Numbered from the stretch's first letter, positions 1 to 9,997 are shown. The stretch: DNA of 64,000 bases from Bordetella sp. H567 (GCF_001704295.1 NZ_CP012334.1:434001-498000), one strand, 5' to 3'. The notes: generated by a model from the sequence alone, not told the origin. Program-made: numbers and translations.

Positions 1-128
1 GCGGCGATCGAAAGGTTGCTGCGGTCCAGGTAATTGATCACCACGGTAATGAACAACATCACCATGATCAGGTAGCGGCTGCGAGTGGCTTGTGCGCCGG
101 GCAAGGCGCCGGTGTATGCGGTCTGCAC
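1..128 (-). CDS. dgoT: MFS sugar-acid transporter, N-terminal part (galactonate transporter-like)
   Basis: Only the first 42 codons lie in the window; the gene runs off the left edge. A GTG start at 126-128 follows an AAGGAG ribosome site by about 10 bases. The visible part has a short polar head, then a first membrane helix followed by the VINYLDRSNLSIA motif typical of the anion:cation symporter family of MFS carriers that take up hexonates and hexuronates. It is the fourth gene of a leftward operon whose enzymes degrade galactonate, so the likely substrate is D-galactonate. The substrate is inferred from context only. Confidence 0.72.
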   Translation of the reverse strand, partial: MQTAYTGALPGAQATRSRYLIMVMLFITVVINYLDRSNLSIA

Positions 129-273
129 GGGTGGTCTCCTTGTTGTTGTCCTTGGGCTCGATGGTCCCGCTGAGCGCGCGGTACGCGCGCGGCGGGCATA
201 TCCTCTCGTTATCGCGGTACGGCGGGTCGCGCGATCATGGGCCTCGTACGGCGCCCCACACGCGGGCGCCCGC

Positions 274-1422
274 CTACCATTCAGCGAAGCTGCCGTCCTG
301 GTGGCGCCACACCGGGTTGCGCCAGCGGTGTCCCACCGCGGCCCGCTCCTTGACGTATTCCTCGTTTACCTCGATGCCCAGGCCGGGGCCTTGGGGGATC
401 GCGACCATGCCGTCGCGATAGGCGAAGACTTCACGGTTGCTGACATAGTCCAGCAGGTCGTTGGCGGCGTTGTAATGGATGCCCAGGCTCTGTTCCTGGA
501 TGAAGGCGTTGTAGCAGCCCGCGTCGATCTGCAGGCAGGCTGCAAGGGCAATGGGGCCCAGCGGGCAGTGCAGCGCCAGCGCGACGTCATAGGTCTCGGC
601 CATCGCGGCGATCTTGCGCGTTTCGGTGATGCCGCCGGCATGGGAGGGATCGGGCTGGATGATGTCCACGTAGCCTTCGGACAGGATGCGCTTGAAATCC
701 CAACGCGAGTACAGCCGTTCGCCCAGCGCGATCGGCGTGGACGACAGCGGGGCCAATTCCTTCAGGGCTTCGGCGTGTTCGCTGAGCACCGGTTCTTCGA
801 TGAACATCAGCTTGTAGGGCTCCAGCTCCTTGATCAAGACCTTCGCCATGGGCTTGTGCACGCGCCCGTGGAAGTCCACGCCGATGCCCACGTCGGGCCC
901 CACCGCATCGCGCACCGCGGCAACGTTTTCCAGGCACTTGCGCACCTTGTCGTGCGAGTCGATGTACTGCAGTTCTTCCGTGCCATTCATCTTGACCGCG
1001 GTGAAGCCGCGCTCGACGGCGGCCTTGGCCGCGGCCGCGGTATCCGCGGGGCGGTCGCCGCCGATCCAGGAATACACGCGTATGCGGTCGCGCACGTTGC
1101 CGCCCAGTAGCTGGGATACCGGCACGCCCAGGGCCCGGCCCTTGATATCCCATAGGGCCTGGTCGATGCCCGCCAGCGCGCTCATGTGGATCGCGCCGCC
1201 ACGATAGAAGCCGCCGCGGTACAGCACGGTCCAGTGGTCTTCGATATTGCGCGGATCCTTGCCGACCAGGTAGTCGGACAATTCCTCGACCGCCGCGGCG
1301 ACGCTGTGCGCGCGGCCTTCCACGACGGGTTCGCCCCAGCCGGCGACGCCTTCGTCGGTCTCTATTTTCAGGAAGCACCAGCGCGGCGGAACGATGTAGG
1401 TGGTGAGCTTGGTGATTTTCAT
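274..1422 (-). CDS. dgoD: D-galactonate dehydratase
   Basis: This enolase-superfamily enzyme removes water from D-galactonate to give 2-dehydro-3-deoxy-D-galactonate, the first step of the De Ley-Doudoroff route. The product is 382 residues, the same length as E. coli DgoD. The metal ligands and catalytic residues fall at the expected numbers: D183 and H185 in DFHGR, E209 in FIEEP, E235 in LGERLY and H285 in LALHCPLGP. The start at 1422 was chosen because MKITKL is the family N-terminus and because it overlaps the dgoA stop as ATGA, which suggests translational coupling. Cytoplasmic. Confidence 0.96.
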   Translation of the reverse strand: MKITKLTTYIVPPRWCFLKIETDEGVAGWGEPVVEGRAHSVAAAVEELSDYLVGKDPRNIEDHWTVLYRGGFYRGGAIHMSALAGIDQALWDIKGRALGVPVSQLLGGNVRDRIRVYSWIGGDRPADTAAAAKAAVERGFTAVKMNGTEELQYIDSHDKVRKCLENVAAVRDAVGPDVGIGVDFHGRVHKPMAKVLIKELEPYKLMFIEEPVLSEHAEALKELAPLSSTPIALGERLYSRWDFKRILSEGYVDIIQPDPSHAGGITETRKIAAMAETYDVALALHCPLGPIALAACLQIDAGCYNAFIQEQSLGIHYNAANDLLDYVSNREVFAYRDGMVAIPQGPGLGIEVNEEYVKERAAVGHRWRNPVWRHQDGSFAEW

Positions 1423-2090
1423 GCTTGCTGTCCGGTTTGGGGATAGGCCTTGCGCCACGCCGCCACGAAGTCGCGCGCGTTGGCGGCGACGTCCGAGGCC
1501 GTCATGCCGGGTTTGTACAGGGCGGAGCCCAGGCCGAAGCCGCTTGCGCCGGCCTGCGCGTATTCCGCGATGCGCGCCGGCGTGATGCCGCCCACGGGCA
1601 CCAGCGGGACTTCATTCGGAATGACCGCGCGCCAGGCCTTCACCACCGCCGGTCCCAGCTGTTCGGCGGGGAACATCTTCAATACGTCCGCGCCCGCCGC
1701 CAGGGCGGCGAAGGCTTCCGTGGGCGTGGCCACGCCGGGGCAGCAGGCCATGAGGGCGGACTTTGCCGCGCGGATCACGTGCGGGTCGCTGTGCGGCATG
1801 ACGACGATCTCGCCCCCCGCCTTGACGATCTCCGGGCAGATGGCCGGATCCAGGACCGTGCCGGCGCCGATCATGCAGTCCAGCGGCGAGGCCTGCCGCA
1901 ACTCGCGGATGCTGGCCAGGGGTTCTGGCGAATTCAGCGGGACCTCGATGATGCGGAAGCCCGCCTGGTAGAGCGCGTCGCCGACGGCTTCGGCCTCGGC
2001 GGGCTTGATGCCGCGCAGGATGGCGATCAGGCCGCATTGGGTCATCGCGCTCTGCAAGGGCGTTTGTGCGGTGGGGGAAAGGGGAGGCAT
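1419..2090 (-). CDS. dgoA: 2-dehydro-3-deoxy-6-phosphogalactonate aldolase
   Basis: This class I KDPG/KDPGal aldolase splits 2-dehydro-3-deoxy-6-phosphogalactonate into pyruvate and glyceraldehyde 3-phosphate. The 223-residue product has the family landmarks: ILRG near residue 26, IIEVPLNSP with E49, GAGTVL near 75-80 and the Schiff-base lysine K138 in VLKMFPAE. The start at 2090 follows a GAGGAA ribosome site; codons upstream of it do not resemble the family. It lies 19 bases after dgoK and overlaps dgoD by 4 bases, so the three enzymes probably form one transcript. Confidence 0.95.
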   Translation of the reverse strand: MPPLSPTAQTPLQSAMTQCGLIAILRGIKPAEAEAVGDALYQAGFRIIEVPLNSPEPLASIRELRQASPLDCMIGAGTVLDPAICPEIVKAGGEIVVMPHSDPHVIRAAKSALMACCPGVATPTEAFAALAAGADVLKMFPAEQLGPAVVKAWRAVIPNEVPLVPVGGITPARIAEYAQAGASGFGLGSALYKPGMTASDVAANARDFVAAWRKAYPQTGQQA

Positions 2091-2109
2091 GGCGGTTCCT
2101 CGTTGCGGT

Positions 2110-3102
2110 TCAGGTTGGTGCGGCCAGGCCGGCCGATACGGCCAGGCGCCACAGGCCGCGTGGCGCCGCCTGTCCGGCCAGGGAAGGCGCCGCCAGGCCG
2201 AAACGCGGCAGGGCGCTCGCATAGCGGCGGCATAAATCCTCGTCGCCGCAGAGGGCGATGCGCGACGGCATGCCGCGCGCTTGCAGCAGCGTACGCAAGG
2301 CGTCGATTTCGTGTCCGATCAACAGGCCGGACAGGTAATCCGGCTGGGCCGTCGGGGCCAGCTGGCCCGTCAGGCCCAGCGCACGCGTGCTGAAAATGGT
2401 GGAGAGCACGCCACCGCGGCCCAGCGCCGAGCCCGCGACGTCAAGGCCGCGCTGGAGGGCATCGTCGTCGGGCGCGGCGGGATCGGCCATGGTGCGGCCC
2501 AGGATGGTGTGCGCGCGCAAGGCGGCATAGACCTCGCCCGTCATGAAGGTATCGAATTCGACGATGCGGCCGCCGCGTACGCGCACCCACTTGCAGTGGG
2601 TGCCGGGCAGGCCGACCAACAGGTCGTCCTGCACGTCGGGAAGGCTGTCGATCACGCCGATGACCTGCGTTTCTTCGCCGCGGATCACGTTGGGCAGCCC
2701 CTGGCGCTGCAGCAGGCCGGGAATGATATGCAGCGTGGCGCCGCGCCGCGTATCCACGTCGGTCAGGCGCGCACCGATGTCGCGCGGATCGGCGGGAAGG
2801 TCCAGATAGGCCGCCTCGGCCCAGCCTTGGGCGCTGCCCACCATGCCGCAGGCGATCACCGGCAGCCCCGGCGTGGCGCGCAGCCAGTCGCCGCAGGCCT
2901 GTTCGAAGGCCAGCTCGAAGCCGGACGCCGGCGCCGCAGAGGCCGGGCCGTCCGCGGGCGCCGAGGGCAGCCGCATGATGCCCCATGGCAGCTGGCGGGC
3001 GTCCAGGACGGCGCCGCCGGCGTCCATGCGATAGGCGCGCAATGACGATGTGCCCCAATCGAGGGCGATGAGGGCTGGGGTGGGCGGCGCGTCGGCATTC
3101 AT
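2110..3102 (-). CDS. dgoK: 2-dehydro-3-deoxygalactonokinase
   Basis: This kinase phosphorylates 2-dehydro-3-deoxy-D-galactonate at C6 with ATP, between the DgoD and DgoA steps. The 330-residue protein opens with ALIALDWGTSSLRAYR, the phosphate-binding loop of the DgoK family (ASKHA fold), and has the conserved GLPGTHCKWV and FDTFMTGEVYA segments mid-protein. It is the first gene of the leftward dgo operon, divergent from the IclR regulator. A good sigma-70 promoter lies 46-74 bases upstream of its start. Confidence 0.95.
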   Translation of the reverse strand: MNADAPPTPALIALDWGTSSLRAYRMDAGGAVLDARQLPWGIMRLPSAPADGPASAAPASGFELAFEQACGDWLRATPGLPVIACGMVGSAQGWAEAAYLDLPADPRDIGARLTDVDTRRGATLHIIPGLLQRQGLPNVIRGEETQVIGVIDSLPDVQDDLLVGLPGTHCKWVRVRGGRIVEFDTFMTGEVYAALRAHTILGRTMADPAAPDDDALQRGLDVAGSALGRGGVLSTIFSTRALGLTGQLAPTAQPDYLSGLLIGHEIDALRTLLQARGMPSRIALCGDEDLCRRYASALPRFGLAAPSLAGQAAPRGLWRLAVSAGLAAPT

Positions 3103-3147
3103 GGAAGCCTGTCCTTGTGTGTGGGTTCTTGCCTGTCTCCGCGGGGA

Positions 3148-3176
3148 ATTCTAGTACCCATGCCAAATTTGCTCAA
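3148..3176 (-). promoter_or_regulatory. Predicted promoter of the dgoKAD operon
   Basis: Read on the minus strand there is a TTGAGC -35 box (3171-3176), a 17-base spacer and a TAGAAT -10 box (3148-3153). It points toward dgoK. The adjacent A+T-richer stretch, about 3166-3217, lies between the divergent genes and is the natural place for IclR-regulator binding; I did not identify a clear operator palindrome there. Confidence 0.55.
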
Positions 3177-3366
3177 AATATAGACTCCAGTCCCACATAT
3201 AGGGATAAACTGCAGGCCGAATGTGAGGGCCACAGCAAGGCGCGTGCGCCCCGGGCGCAGCGGATGCCGGCGCCCACGGCTGGGTGGTCCTGCCGTGATG
3301 GGTGCGGCGAGCCTGCAGTTGGCCGTGGTGGCGTCGCGCTGGAATACACGGAGGGTAGCGGTGGGG

Positions 3367-4224
3367 ATGGAATCGACGGAACAAGGCCTGCCGCCCGGCG
3401 CGGCGCCGGACGGGCAGACCCCTGGCACGCAGACCTTGATGCGCGGGCTGGCCGTCGTCCACGCGGTGGCGGAAGGCGCGCGCGACCTGCGCGCCATCTG
3501 TGCGCGCATCCAGGTCGCCCGCAGCACGACCCATCGGCTGGCCAGCTGCCTGGTGCAAGAGCGCTACCTGCGGATCCTCCCCGGCTATGGCTATACGCTG
3601 GGGCCGCGCTTGATCGAACTGGGCTTCCAGGCGCGCGAGGAAATCCCGCTGGCCACCCTGGCCCGGCCCTATCTGGACGAACTGGCACGCATCAGCGGCG
3701 ATACCATCCACCTGGCCGTGCGCGACGGCGCCGAGGCGCTCTACCTGGAAAAAATCCCCGGCAAGAAAGGGCTGGAGATGCGCTCGCGCGTGGGGCACCG
3801 CATGCCGCTGGCCGTCACGGGCGTGGGCAAGGCCCTGCTGCTGGACGGCGACGAAGCCGAATGGCTGGCGATGCTGCGCGCCGGTTCACCCGTTTCCCCC
3901 AAGGCGGCGGGCAATTCCCAGCCGGAAGAACGGTTCCTGGCGCGCATGCACGACTACGCGCGCTCCGGCTATGCCTTCGACCTGGAAGACAACGAGCCCT
4001 CCATACGCTGCGTGGCCGCGCCGGTGCGCGACGCCGCCCGTGCCATCGTCGCGGCGGTCAGCGTCTCCAGCACGATTCCCTACATGCCCATGGAGCGTAT
4101 GCGCGAAATGATTCCGGCCGTGCAGTCGGCCGCGCAGCGGATTTCGAGCGAATTGGGATGGCGTCCGCCGGAGGCGGCCGGCTACCCCGCCGGAAGCGCG
4201 CGCCTGGAGAAGCCGCAAAGGTGA
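3367..4224 (+). CDS. IclR-family transcriptional regulator, probably of the dgo operon
   Basis: The 285-residue protein has an N-terminal winged helix-turn-helix (roughly residues 25-85, with RSTTHRLASCL as recognition region) and a C-terminal IclR effector domain (GDTIHLAVRDG, GVGKALLL, then a conserved C-terminal RCVAAPVRD segment). ATG 3367 was chosen because the domain begins soon after; a GTG at 3361 is also possible. The gene is divergent from dgoK, which suggests it controls galactonate use. The E. coli dgo regulator is a GntR protein, so this would be a non-homologous replacement. Its last 43 bases overlap the 3' end of ampD tail to tail. Confidence 0.88.
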   Translation: MESTEQGLPPGAAPDGQTPGTQTLMRGLAVVHAVAEGARDLRAICARIQVARSTTHRLASCLVQERYLRILPGYGYTLGPRLIELGFQAREEIPLATLARPYLDELARISGDTIHLAVRDGAEALYLEKIPGKKGLEMRSRVGHRMPLAVTGVGKALLLDGDEAEWLAMLRAGSPVSPKAAGNSQPEERFLARMHDYARSGYAFDLEDNEPSIRCVAAPVRDAARAIVAAVSVSSTIPYMPMERMREMIPAVQSAAQRISSELGWRPPEAAGYPAGSARLEKPQR

Positions 4225-4760
4225 CCGAACCTGGCCCATTCGAACGCGGGGCCGGGATCCGTCTTGCGCAGCGGCGCGATATCGGAATGGCCGCGCACCG
4301 CCCGCAAGGGATAGCGCGCGCTTAGCGCGGGGGCTAGGCGGGCCAGCGCCGCATATTGCGCGTCGGTATAGGGCAGGACATCCGTGCCTTCGAGCTCGAT
4401 GCCGATCGAAAAATCATTGCAGCGCTCGCGGCCGTCGAAACGCGACACGCCGGCATGCCAGGCGCGGCGGTCCGTGCTGACGAACTGCACGATCGCGCCG
4501 TCGCGCCGCACGAAGAAATGCGCGGACACCCTCAGGCCACGCAGGCACTCCAGCCAGGGATGTGCGCCGTGGTCCAGGGTGTTCAGGAACAGGCCATGGA
4601 CGTGCGGGCCGCCGAATTCGCCGGGCGGCAGGCTGATGTTATGGATGACGAGCAGCGATATCGTGGTGCCCTGGGGCCGGTCGTCGCAGTTGGGCGAGGG
4701 CGCGTGCGTGACGTTGCGGTCGGGTTTCAACCATCCGTGCCGGTCCAGGTGCAGGGCCAT
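4182..4760 (-). CDS. ampD: 1,6-anhydro-N-acetylmuramyl-L-alanine amidase
   Basis: AmpD cleaves the bond between anhydro-muramic acid and L-alanine in recycled cell-wall muropeptides in the cytoplasm. In ampC-carrying bacteria its loss induces beta-lactamase. The 192-residue protein, usual for AmpD, carries the three zinc ligands of the amidase-2 fold: H40 (LVIHNIS), H158 (RGHSDIAP) and D168 (KTDPG). No signal peptide is visible, consistent with the cytoplasmic enzyme. The gene is convergent with the IclR regulator and their 3' ends share 43 bases. Confidence 0.95.
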   Translation of the reverse strand: MALHLDRHGWLKPDRNVTHAPSPNCDDRPQGTTISLLVIHNISLPPGEFGGPHVHGLFLNTLDHGAHPWLECLRGLRVSAHFFVRRDGAIVQFVSTDRRAWHAGVSRFDGRERCNDFSIGIELEGTDVLPYTDAQYAALARLAPALSARYPLRAVRGHSDIAPLRKTDPGPAFEWARFGHLCGFSRRALPAG

Positions 4761-4780
4761 TCGCTAGCGTGTCCTTTCGA

Positions 4781-5044
4781 TCAAGATTTTTCCCCCAGCC
4801 GCGCATGCTCCTGGCTGCACCAGGTACGGCCGCCGATCAAGGCGGCTTCGGAGCGGGGCAGGTGGATGCCGCAGTGCGCGCAGCGCACCATTTGTTCGGC
4901 CGGCACCGGCCGCGGGGCGGCCCGGCCGCGGGGTTTTTGCGTCGCATTGGCGGCCTGCCCATTGCGGGCCTTGGCGCGCGCGACGATGCGCGCGATGGTC
5001 AGCGCGACCAGCACGGCGATGATCCAGAAAAGCAGCTTGCCCAC
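4781..5044 (-). CDS. PP0621-like small membrane protein with Cys motifs
   Basis: An 87-residue protein starting at GTG 5044, preceded by GGAG five bases upstream inside the previous gene. It has one N-terminal membrane helix (LLFWIIAVLVALTIARIV), a basic linker, then RCAHCGIHLPRSEAAL and a WCSQEHARLG ending. The CxxC followed by a later Cys-x2-Glu-His suggests a small metal-binding knuckle on the cytoplasmic side. This matches a conserved proteobacterial family of unknown function. It starts one base after the stop of the ypjD-like gene, so the two are co-transcribed. Confidence 0.8.
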   Translation of the reverse strand: MGKLLFWIIAVLVALTIARIVARAKARNGQAANATQKPRGRAAPRPVPAEQMVRCAHCGIHLPRSEAALIGGRTWCSQEHARLGEKS

Positions 5045-5045
5045 T

Positions 5046-5888
5046 TCAACTCCGATGCAGCAGAACTTCCAGCACGAAACGGCTGCCGGTATACGCCAGC
5101 AGCAGCAGCGCAAAACCCGACAGCGTCCATCGCAGCGCCACACGGCCGCGCCAGCCCTTCAAATAGCGGCCCAGCAGTAGCACGCCGAAGGTCAGCCAGG
5201 ACAGCAGCGTGAAGACGGTCTTGTGGTCGAACGGCAGCATGCGTTGAGTCAGCATATACGACGCCACGGACCCGGTGATGACGGTCAGCGTCAGCACCGC
5301 GAAGCCGACGGAGATAATGCGGAACAGCAGGCGCTCCTGCATGAGCAGGGGCGGCTGCACGTCCAGCACCTTGCCCATCAGGCTGGCGCCTTGACCCTCT
5401 TCCACGGGACGGTGCAGATGGCGGTCGAGCAGGGCCATCAACATCGCCTGCACGGCCGCGACGGTCATCAGCCCGTAGGCCATCAGCGCGATCACCAGAT
5501 GGACCCGCAGCCACGAACTGTTTGCGTGCGGCACGACCTGGCCTTGCGGAAAGGCGCCCGCCAGCGCGCAGACGAAGGCCGCCGCGGGCAGCAGCAGGAG
5601 CAGCAGGCCGTCGATGCGCACCACCAGGCTCTCCAGCCAGAAAATCACCATGCCCAGCCAGATCGCCGCCGACATCGCCAGCGCCCAGCCGATGAAAAGA
5701 TAGGGGCCACCCAGCACGGATTGGTAAAGCGCCACGCCCTGCAGGAACAGGGCGCCGGTCAGGCAGGTGCGGGCGACCCGCCCCGCATGCTGGATACCGT
5801 CCGTGCTTGCCAGCCGCCGCCAAAGGGACACGGCGAGCACCGCGTACGCCAGCGCGGCGACCGCGTGAAATACAATGCCTGATGACAT
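5046..5888 (-). CDS. ypjD: CcsA/YpjD-type inner membrane protein (cytochrome c assembly family)
   Basis: A 280-residue protein with about eight predicted membrane helices. It belongs to the family related to the CcsA/CcmC heme-handling proteins; the polar loop GQVVPHANSSWLRVHL resembles the family's histidine-containing segment. Gene order next to and divergent from ffh is the same as for ypjD in E. coli. The exact function of this branch is not established; heme or cytochrome assembly is a family-level inference. Confidence 0.83.
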   Translation of the reverse strand: MSSGIVFHAVAALAYAVLAVSLWRRLASTDGIQHAGRVARTCLTGALFLQGVALYQSVLGGPYLFIGWALAMSAAIWLGMVIFWLESLVVRIDGLLLLLLPAAAFVCALAGAFPQGQVVPHANSSWLRVHLVIALMAYGLMTVAAVQAMLMALLDRHLHRPVEEGQGASLMGKVLDVQPPLLMQERLLFRIISVGFAVLTLTVITGSVASYMLTQRMLPFDHKTVFTLLSWLTFGVLLLGRYLKGWRGRVALRWTLSGFALLLLAYTGSRFVLEVLLHRS

Positions 5889-6018
5889 AGGAACCGTTGT
5901 TGTTCTCGATGGGGCCCGCGCGCGGGTCGATCCGGCCGGTTGCCGGTACTGCGCGCGCCGGCGCGATAGCGCTGAGCCGGCCCCTGCCAGCCGACTAGTT
6001 TAAGCGGAAACGCATCTC

Positions 6019-7431
6019 ATGCTCGATAACCTTACTCAACGCCTGTCGCGTGTCGTCAAGACCCTGCGCGGGGAAGCACGCCTGACCGAAGCCAACACCC
6101 AGGAGATGCTGCGCGAAGTGCGCATGGCCCTGCTGGAGGCCGACGTGGCGCTGCCAGTAGTGCGCGATTTCGTGGCCCGGGTCAGGGAAAAGGCGCTGGG
6201 CGAAGAAGTCGCCAACAGCCTCAGCCCAGGGCAGGCGCTGGTCGGCATCGTCCACAAGGAATTGACCGCGCTGATGGGCGGTGACCTGGGGGCGGAGGCT
6301 GGCGAACTCTCGCTCGCGGTGCAACCGCCCGCGGTCATCCTCATGGCCGGCCTGCAGGGCGCCGGTAAAACCACCACCACCGGCAAGCTGGCGCGCTGGC
6401 TGGCCGAGGGCAATCACGTCCAGAACGGCCGCAAGACCGGCAAAAAGAAAGTCGCCGTGGTCAGCGCGGACGTCTACCGGCCCGCCGCCATCGAGCAGTT
6501 GAAAACCGTCGCCGGGCAGGTGGGCGTCGATTTCCTGCCTTCGGATCCCAGCCAGAAGCCGGAAGACATCGCCCGCAACGCGGTGGACCACGCCCGCCGC
6601 TATCACTACGACGTGCTGATCGTCGATACGGCCGGCCGCCTGGGCGTGGACGAAGCCATGATGCGCGAAATCCGCGCGCTGTACGACCTGGTCAAGCCCG
6701 TTGAAACGCTGTTCGTCGTCGACGCCATGCAGGGCCAGGATGCGGTCAACACCGCGCGCGCCTTTGCCGACGCGCTGCCGCTCACAGGCGTTGTGCTGAC
6801 CAAGCTGGACGGCGACGCCCGCGGCGGGGCCGCCCTGTCGGTGCGCCATGTGACGGGCAAGCCGCTGAAATTCGTCGGTGTATCGGAAAAACTGGACGGG
6901 CTGGAGGCCTTCTATCCCGACCGCATGGCGCAGCGCGTCCTGGGCATGGGCGACATCGTCTCCCTGGTCGAGCAGGCGCAGCGCAATATCGATATTGCCG
7001 AAGCCCAGAAACTGGCGACCAAGCTCAAATCGGGTAATAAATTCGATTTGAATGACTTTCGCGAGCAACTCGGGCAGGTCAAGAAAATGGGCGATATGAG
7101 CGCGCTGCTGGAAAAGCTGCCCGCCCAGTTTCAGCAAGCGGCCGGTCAACTGCAAAACGGGCAGGCCGACAAGCAGTTGCGCCGTACGGAAGGGATACTC
7201 AGCTCCATGACGCCGGCAGAGCGCGCCAAGCCCGAGCTCATCAAGGCCTCGCGCAAGCGTCGTATCGCCGCGGGCGCCGGCGTTCCGGTTCAGGAAGTCA
7301 ACCGCCTGCTTTCCCAGTTCGAGCAGATGCAGGGGATGATGAAGCAGATGAAGAAGGGCGGCATGGCCAAGATGATGCGTGCCATGGGCGGCCTGAAAGG
7401 CCTGGGCCGTTTCGGCGGCGGCATGCGCTGA
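6019..7431 (+). CDS. ffh: Signal recognition particle protein Ffh
   Basis: Ffh binds 4.5S RNA and signal sequences of nascent inner-membrane proteins and hands them to FtsY. The 470-residue product has an N domain (1-90), a GTPase G domain with the P-loop GLQGAGKTTTTGKLA (111-125), DTAGRLGVDE and TKLDGDARGG motifs, and a methionine-rich M domain (about 330-470) ending QMQGMMKQMKKGGMAKMMR and a short glycine-rich tail. A small insertion with extra basic residues (about 131-144) sits after the P-loop. Single-gene unit, divergent from ypjD. Confidence 0.98.
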   Translation: MLDNLTQRLSRVVKTLRGEARLTEANTQEMLREVRMALLEADVALPVVRDFVARVREKALGEEVANSLSPGQALVGIVHKELTALMGGDLGAEAGELSLAVQPPAVILMAGLQGAGKTTTTGKLARWLAEGNHVQNGRKTGKKKVAVVSADVYRPAAIEQLKTVAGQVGVDFLPSDPSQKPEDIARNAVDHARRYHYDVLIVDTAGRLGVDEAMMREIRALYDLVKPVETLFVVDAMQGQDAVNTARAFADALPLTGVVLTKLDGDARGGAALSVRHVTGKPLKFVGVSEKLDGLEAFYPDRMAQRVLGMGDIVSLVEQAQRNIDIAEAQKLATKLKSGNKFDLNDFREQLGQVKKMGDMSALLEKLPAQFQQAAGQLQNGQADKQLRRTEGILSSMTPAERAKPELIKASRKRRIAAGAGVPVQEVNRLLSQFEQMQGMMKQMKKGGMAKMMRAMGGLKGLGRFGGGMR

Positions 7432-7449
7432 GCCTTACGGTTCGACGGC

Positions 7450-7478
7450 AAAAAAAACGGCCAGGGCGACCCTGGCCG
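7450..7478 (-). terminator. Rho-independent terminator of the trmB-pip-thiS unit
   Basis: A perfect 9-bp stem (7458-7466 with 7470-7478) and a 3-base loop are followed, in minus-strand reading, by eight T residues (7450-7457). The orientation fits transcripts arriving from thiS. On the plus strand the hairpin has no T tract, so it is a weaker end for ffh. Confidence 0.8.
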
Positions 7479-7653
7479 ATGTGACCGGAGCGGGAGGGGA
7501 AAAATCCGCGCCGGCAAGCCCGTCGAACACGCTGCGGAAGTTCGATGGCAGGGCCCATTATGCTGATGGGGTGAAAGAAATACCGTCAAGGAGTTGTAAC
7601 TAGTTGCGATAGGCGTGTTGCCCAATGCGCCGTACCGTAACAGCTCCCCGCCA

Positions 7654-7857
7654 TTACCCCCCGCCCACGGCGACAACGATCTCGAGCCTGTCGTTTTGTT
7701 TCAGGATCGTCTCCGCGTGCTGACTTTTAGGAACAATTTCGCCGTTCCTCTCGACTGCCACGCGTTTGCCGACATACCCCATCGTTTCCAATAAGTTCAG
7801 CACTGTCGTGCCAGCGTCGATGTGCCGGGGTTCGCCGTTCAGTTGGATATTCATCAT
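7654..7857 (-). CDS. thiS: Sulfur carrier protein ThiS
   Basis: A 67-residue ubiquitin-like protein that carries the thiocarboxylate sulfur used to build the thiazole of thiamine. It keeps the essential C-terminal Gly-Gly (VAVGGG ending) and typical ThiS features such as NIQLNGEPR at the start and VAVERNGEIVP. In many related genomes thiS is followed directly by thiG. Here the next element is the terminator at 7450-7478 and no thiG sequence is seen within the 175 bases downstream, so its partner must be elsewhere. Confidence 0.93.
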   Translation of the reverse strand: MMNIQLNGEPRHIDAGTTVLNLLETMGYVGKRVAVERNGEIVPKSQHAETILKQNDRLEIVVAVGGG

Positions 7858-7875
7858 GGTGCGTAGGCCTGCGGT

Positions 7876-8826
<951 letters not shown>

Positions 8827-9603
8827 TCAGGCGACTCGCTTGAACATAAGGTCCCAGACGCCGTGGCCCAGACGCAAGCCACGGGTTTCGAATTTGGTCT
8901 GGGGACGGAATTCGGGGCGCGGCGCATAGCCGTTCGCGGTGTTGCGCAGCAGGGGCTCGGCGCCCAAGACTTCGAGCATTTGCTGGGCGTAGTGTTCCCA
9001 ATCGGTGGCGCAGTGGATGTAACCACCGGGCTTCACGCGGCTGGCCAGCAGGGCGACGAAAGGCGCCTGGATCAGGCGCCGCTTGTGGTGGCGCTTCTTG
9101 GGCCAGGGGTCCGGGAAGTAGATATGCACGCCGTCCAGCGAATCCGGGGCAATCATGTCGCGCAGGACTTCCACCGCGTCGTGCTGGATGATGCGGACGT
9201 TCCGCAGGGCCGAGGCTTCGATGCGCTTGAGCATCGACCCGACGCCGGCATTGAAGACTTCCACGCCGAGGAAATTGTCGCCGGGGCGGTCCAGCGCGAT
9301 GCGCTCGGTGGTCTCGCCCATGCCGAAGCCGATTTCCAGGATGGTGGGCGCCTGGCGGCCGAAGATCGCGTTGGGATCCAGGCGGCGCGGCGCGTAGGGA
9401 ATGGACCACTGGGCCAGCAGGCGTTCCAGGGCGTCGCGCTGGCCTTGGGTGATATGGCCGCGGCGGTGGACGAAACTACGGATGTGGCTCGCGCCGGGGC
9501 CGTCCGCGGCGGAGTCGGAGGACGCCGGAGCGGCCTGCGTGGATGGCGAAAGGAACGACGGCGATGGAGGCTCGTCGTCTTCGGATATGGGCGTGGTATT
9601 CAT
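8827..9603 (-). CDS. trmB: tRNA (guanine-N7-)-methyltransferase
   Basis: TrmB makes m7G46 in the variable loop of several tRNAs using S-adenosylmethionine. The 258-residue protein has an N-terminal extension of about 40 low-complexity residues rich in Ser, Pro and acidic residues, then the Rossmann motif [16 protein letters not shown] and the family signature [18 protein letters not shown] 9603 is used because it heads a normal TrmB N-terminus; the open frame continues upstream but does not look like this family. First gene of the trmB-pip-thiS unit. Confidence 0.95.
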   Translation of the reverse strand: MNTTPISEDDEPPSPSFLSPSTQAAPASSDSAADGPGASHIRSFVHRRGHITQGQRDALERLLAQWSIPYAPRRLDPNAIFGRQAPTILEIGFGMGETTERIALDRPGDNFLGVEVFNAGVGSMLKRIEASALRNVRIIQHDAVEVLRDMIAPDSLDGVHIYFPDPWPKKRHHKRRLIQAPFVALLASRVKPGGYIHCATDWEHYAQQMLEVLGAEPLLRNTANGYAPRPEFRPQTKFETRGLRLGHGVWDLMFKRVA

Positions 9604-9739
9604 AGCCCGCCATTGTAGTGGGGCCGGGGTGGTGCGGGACAGGCGGGGCGGGATGGGAATAGCACTGCGCTGGCGATACGGCCGGGCCGCGCTATAATCC
9701 GTGTCCCTGCCGCTGACGGTTATCAGCGGTACGGCCATC

Positions 9740-9813
9740 GCGGGTGTAGTTCAATGGTAGAACGGCGGCTTCCCAAGCCTCAAGCGTGGGTTCGATTCCC
9801 ATCACCCGCTCCA
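9740..9813 (+). tRNA. tRNA-Gly(CCC)
   Basis: A 74-base tRNA with encoded CCA. The acceptor arm pairs GCGGGTG with CACCCGC, the D arm is GTTC/GAAC, the anticodon loop is TTCCCAA (anticodon CCC at 9772-9774) and the T loop is TTCGATT. It is close to the E. coli tRNA-Gly(CCC) sequence. The anticodon stem has one C-T mismatch. Its 3' end is repeated at 14582-14595, suggesting use as an integration site. Confidence 0.96.
9800..9813 (+). repeat. Candidate att direct repeat, left copy (tRNA 3' end)
   Basis: The last 14 bases of the tRNA-Gly gene, including CCA. They are identical to 14582-14595. tRNA 3' ends are the usual target of tyrosine integrases. Confidence 0.55.
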
Positions 9814-9997
9814 AGTTTCCCCTCTAGTGAACGAGAATTTCGCTGGCATCCAAAGGATTACTGGTGCTCGGTGACGCACAGGCAAGCGCTGCAGACCGAG
9901 AGGCCTTTGCGAATGCGCGCCTCATTTGACCGTTTGCAATTGGGCCTAGGAGCAATGTCCGAAATGGGTCGATAGCAGTCGTTCTTGCTGAGTCCGA

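Noticed and set aside
7458-7478. The hairpin as the terminator of ffh
   Set aside because: On the plus strand the stem is followed by ATGTGACC, with no T tract. The eight-base tract lies on the side that serves minus-strand transcripts.
9814-9997. Possible integrase remnant between tRNA-Gly and yhaV
   Set aside because: No frame shows integrase motifs. The stretch is short and matches nothing I can recognise.
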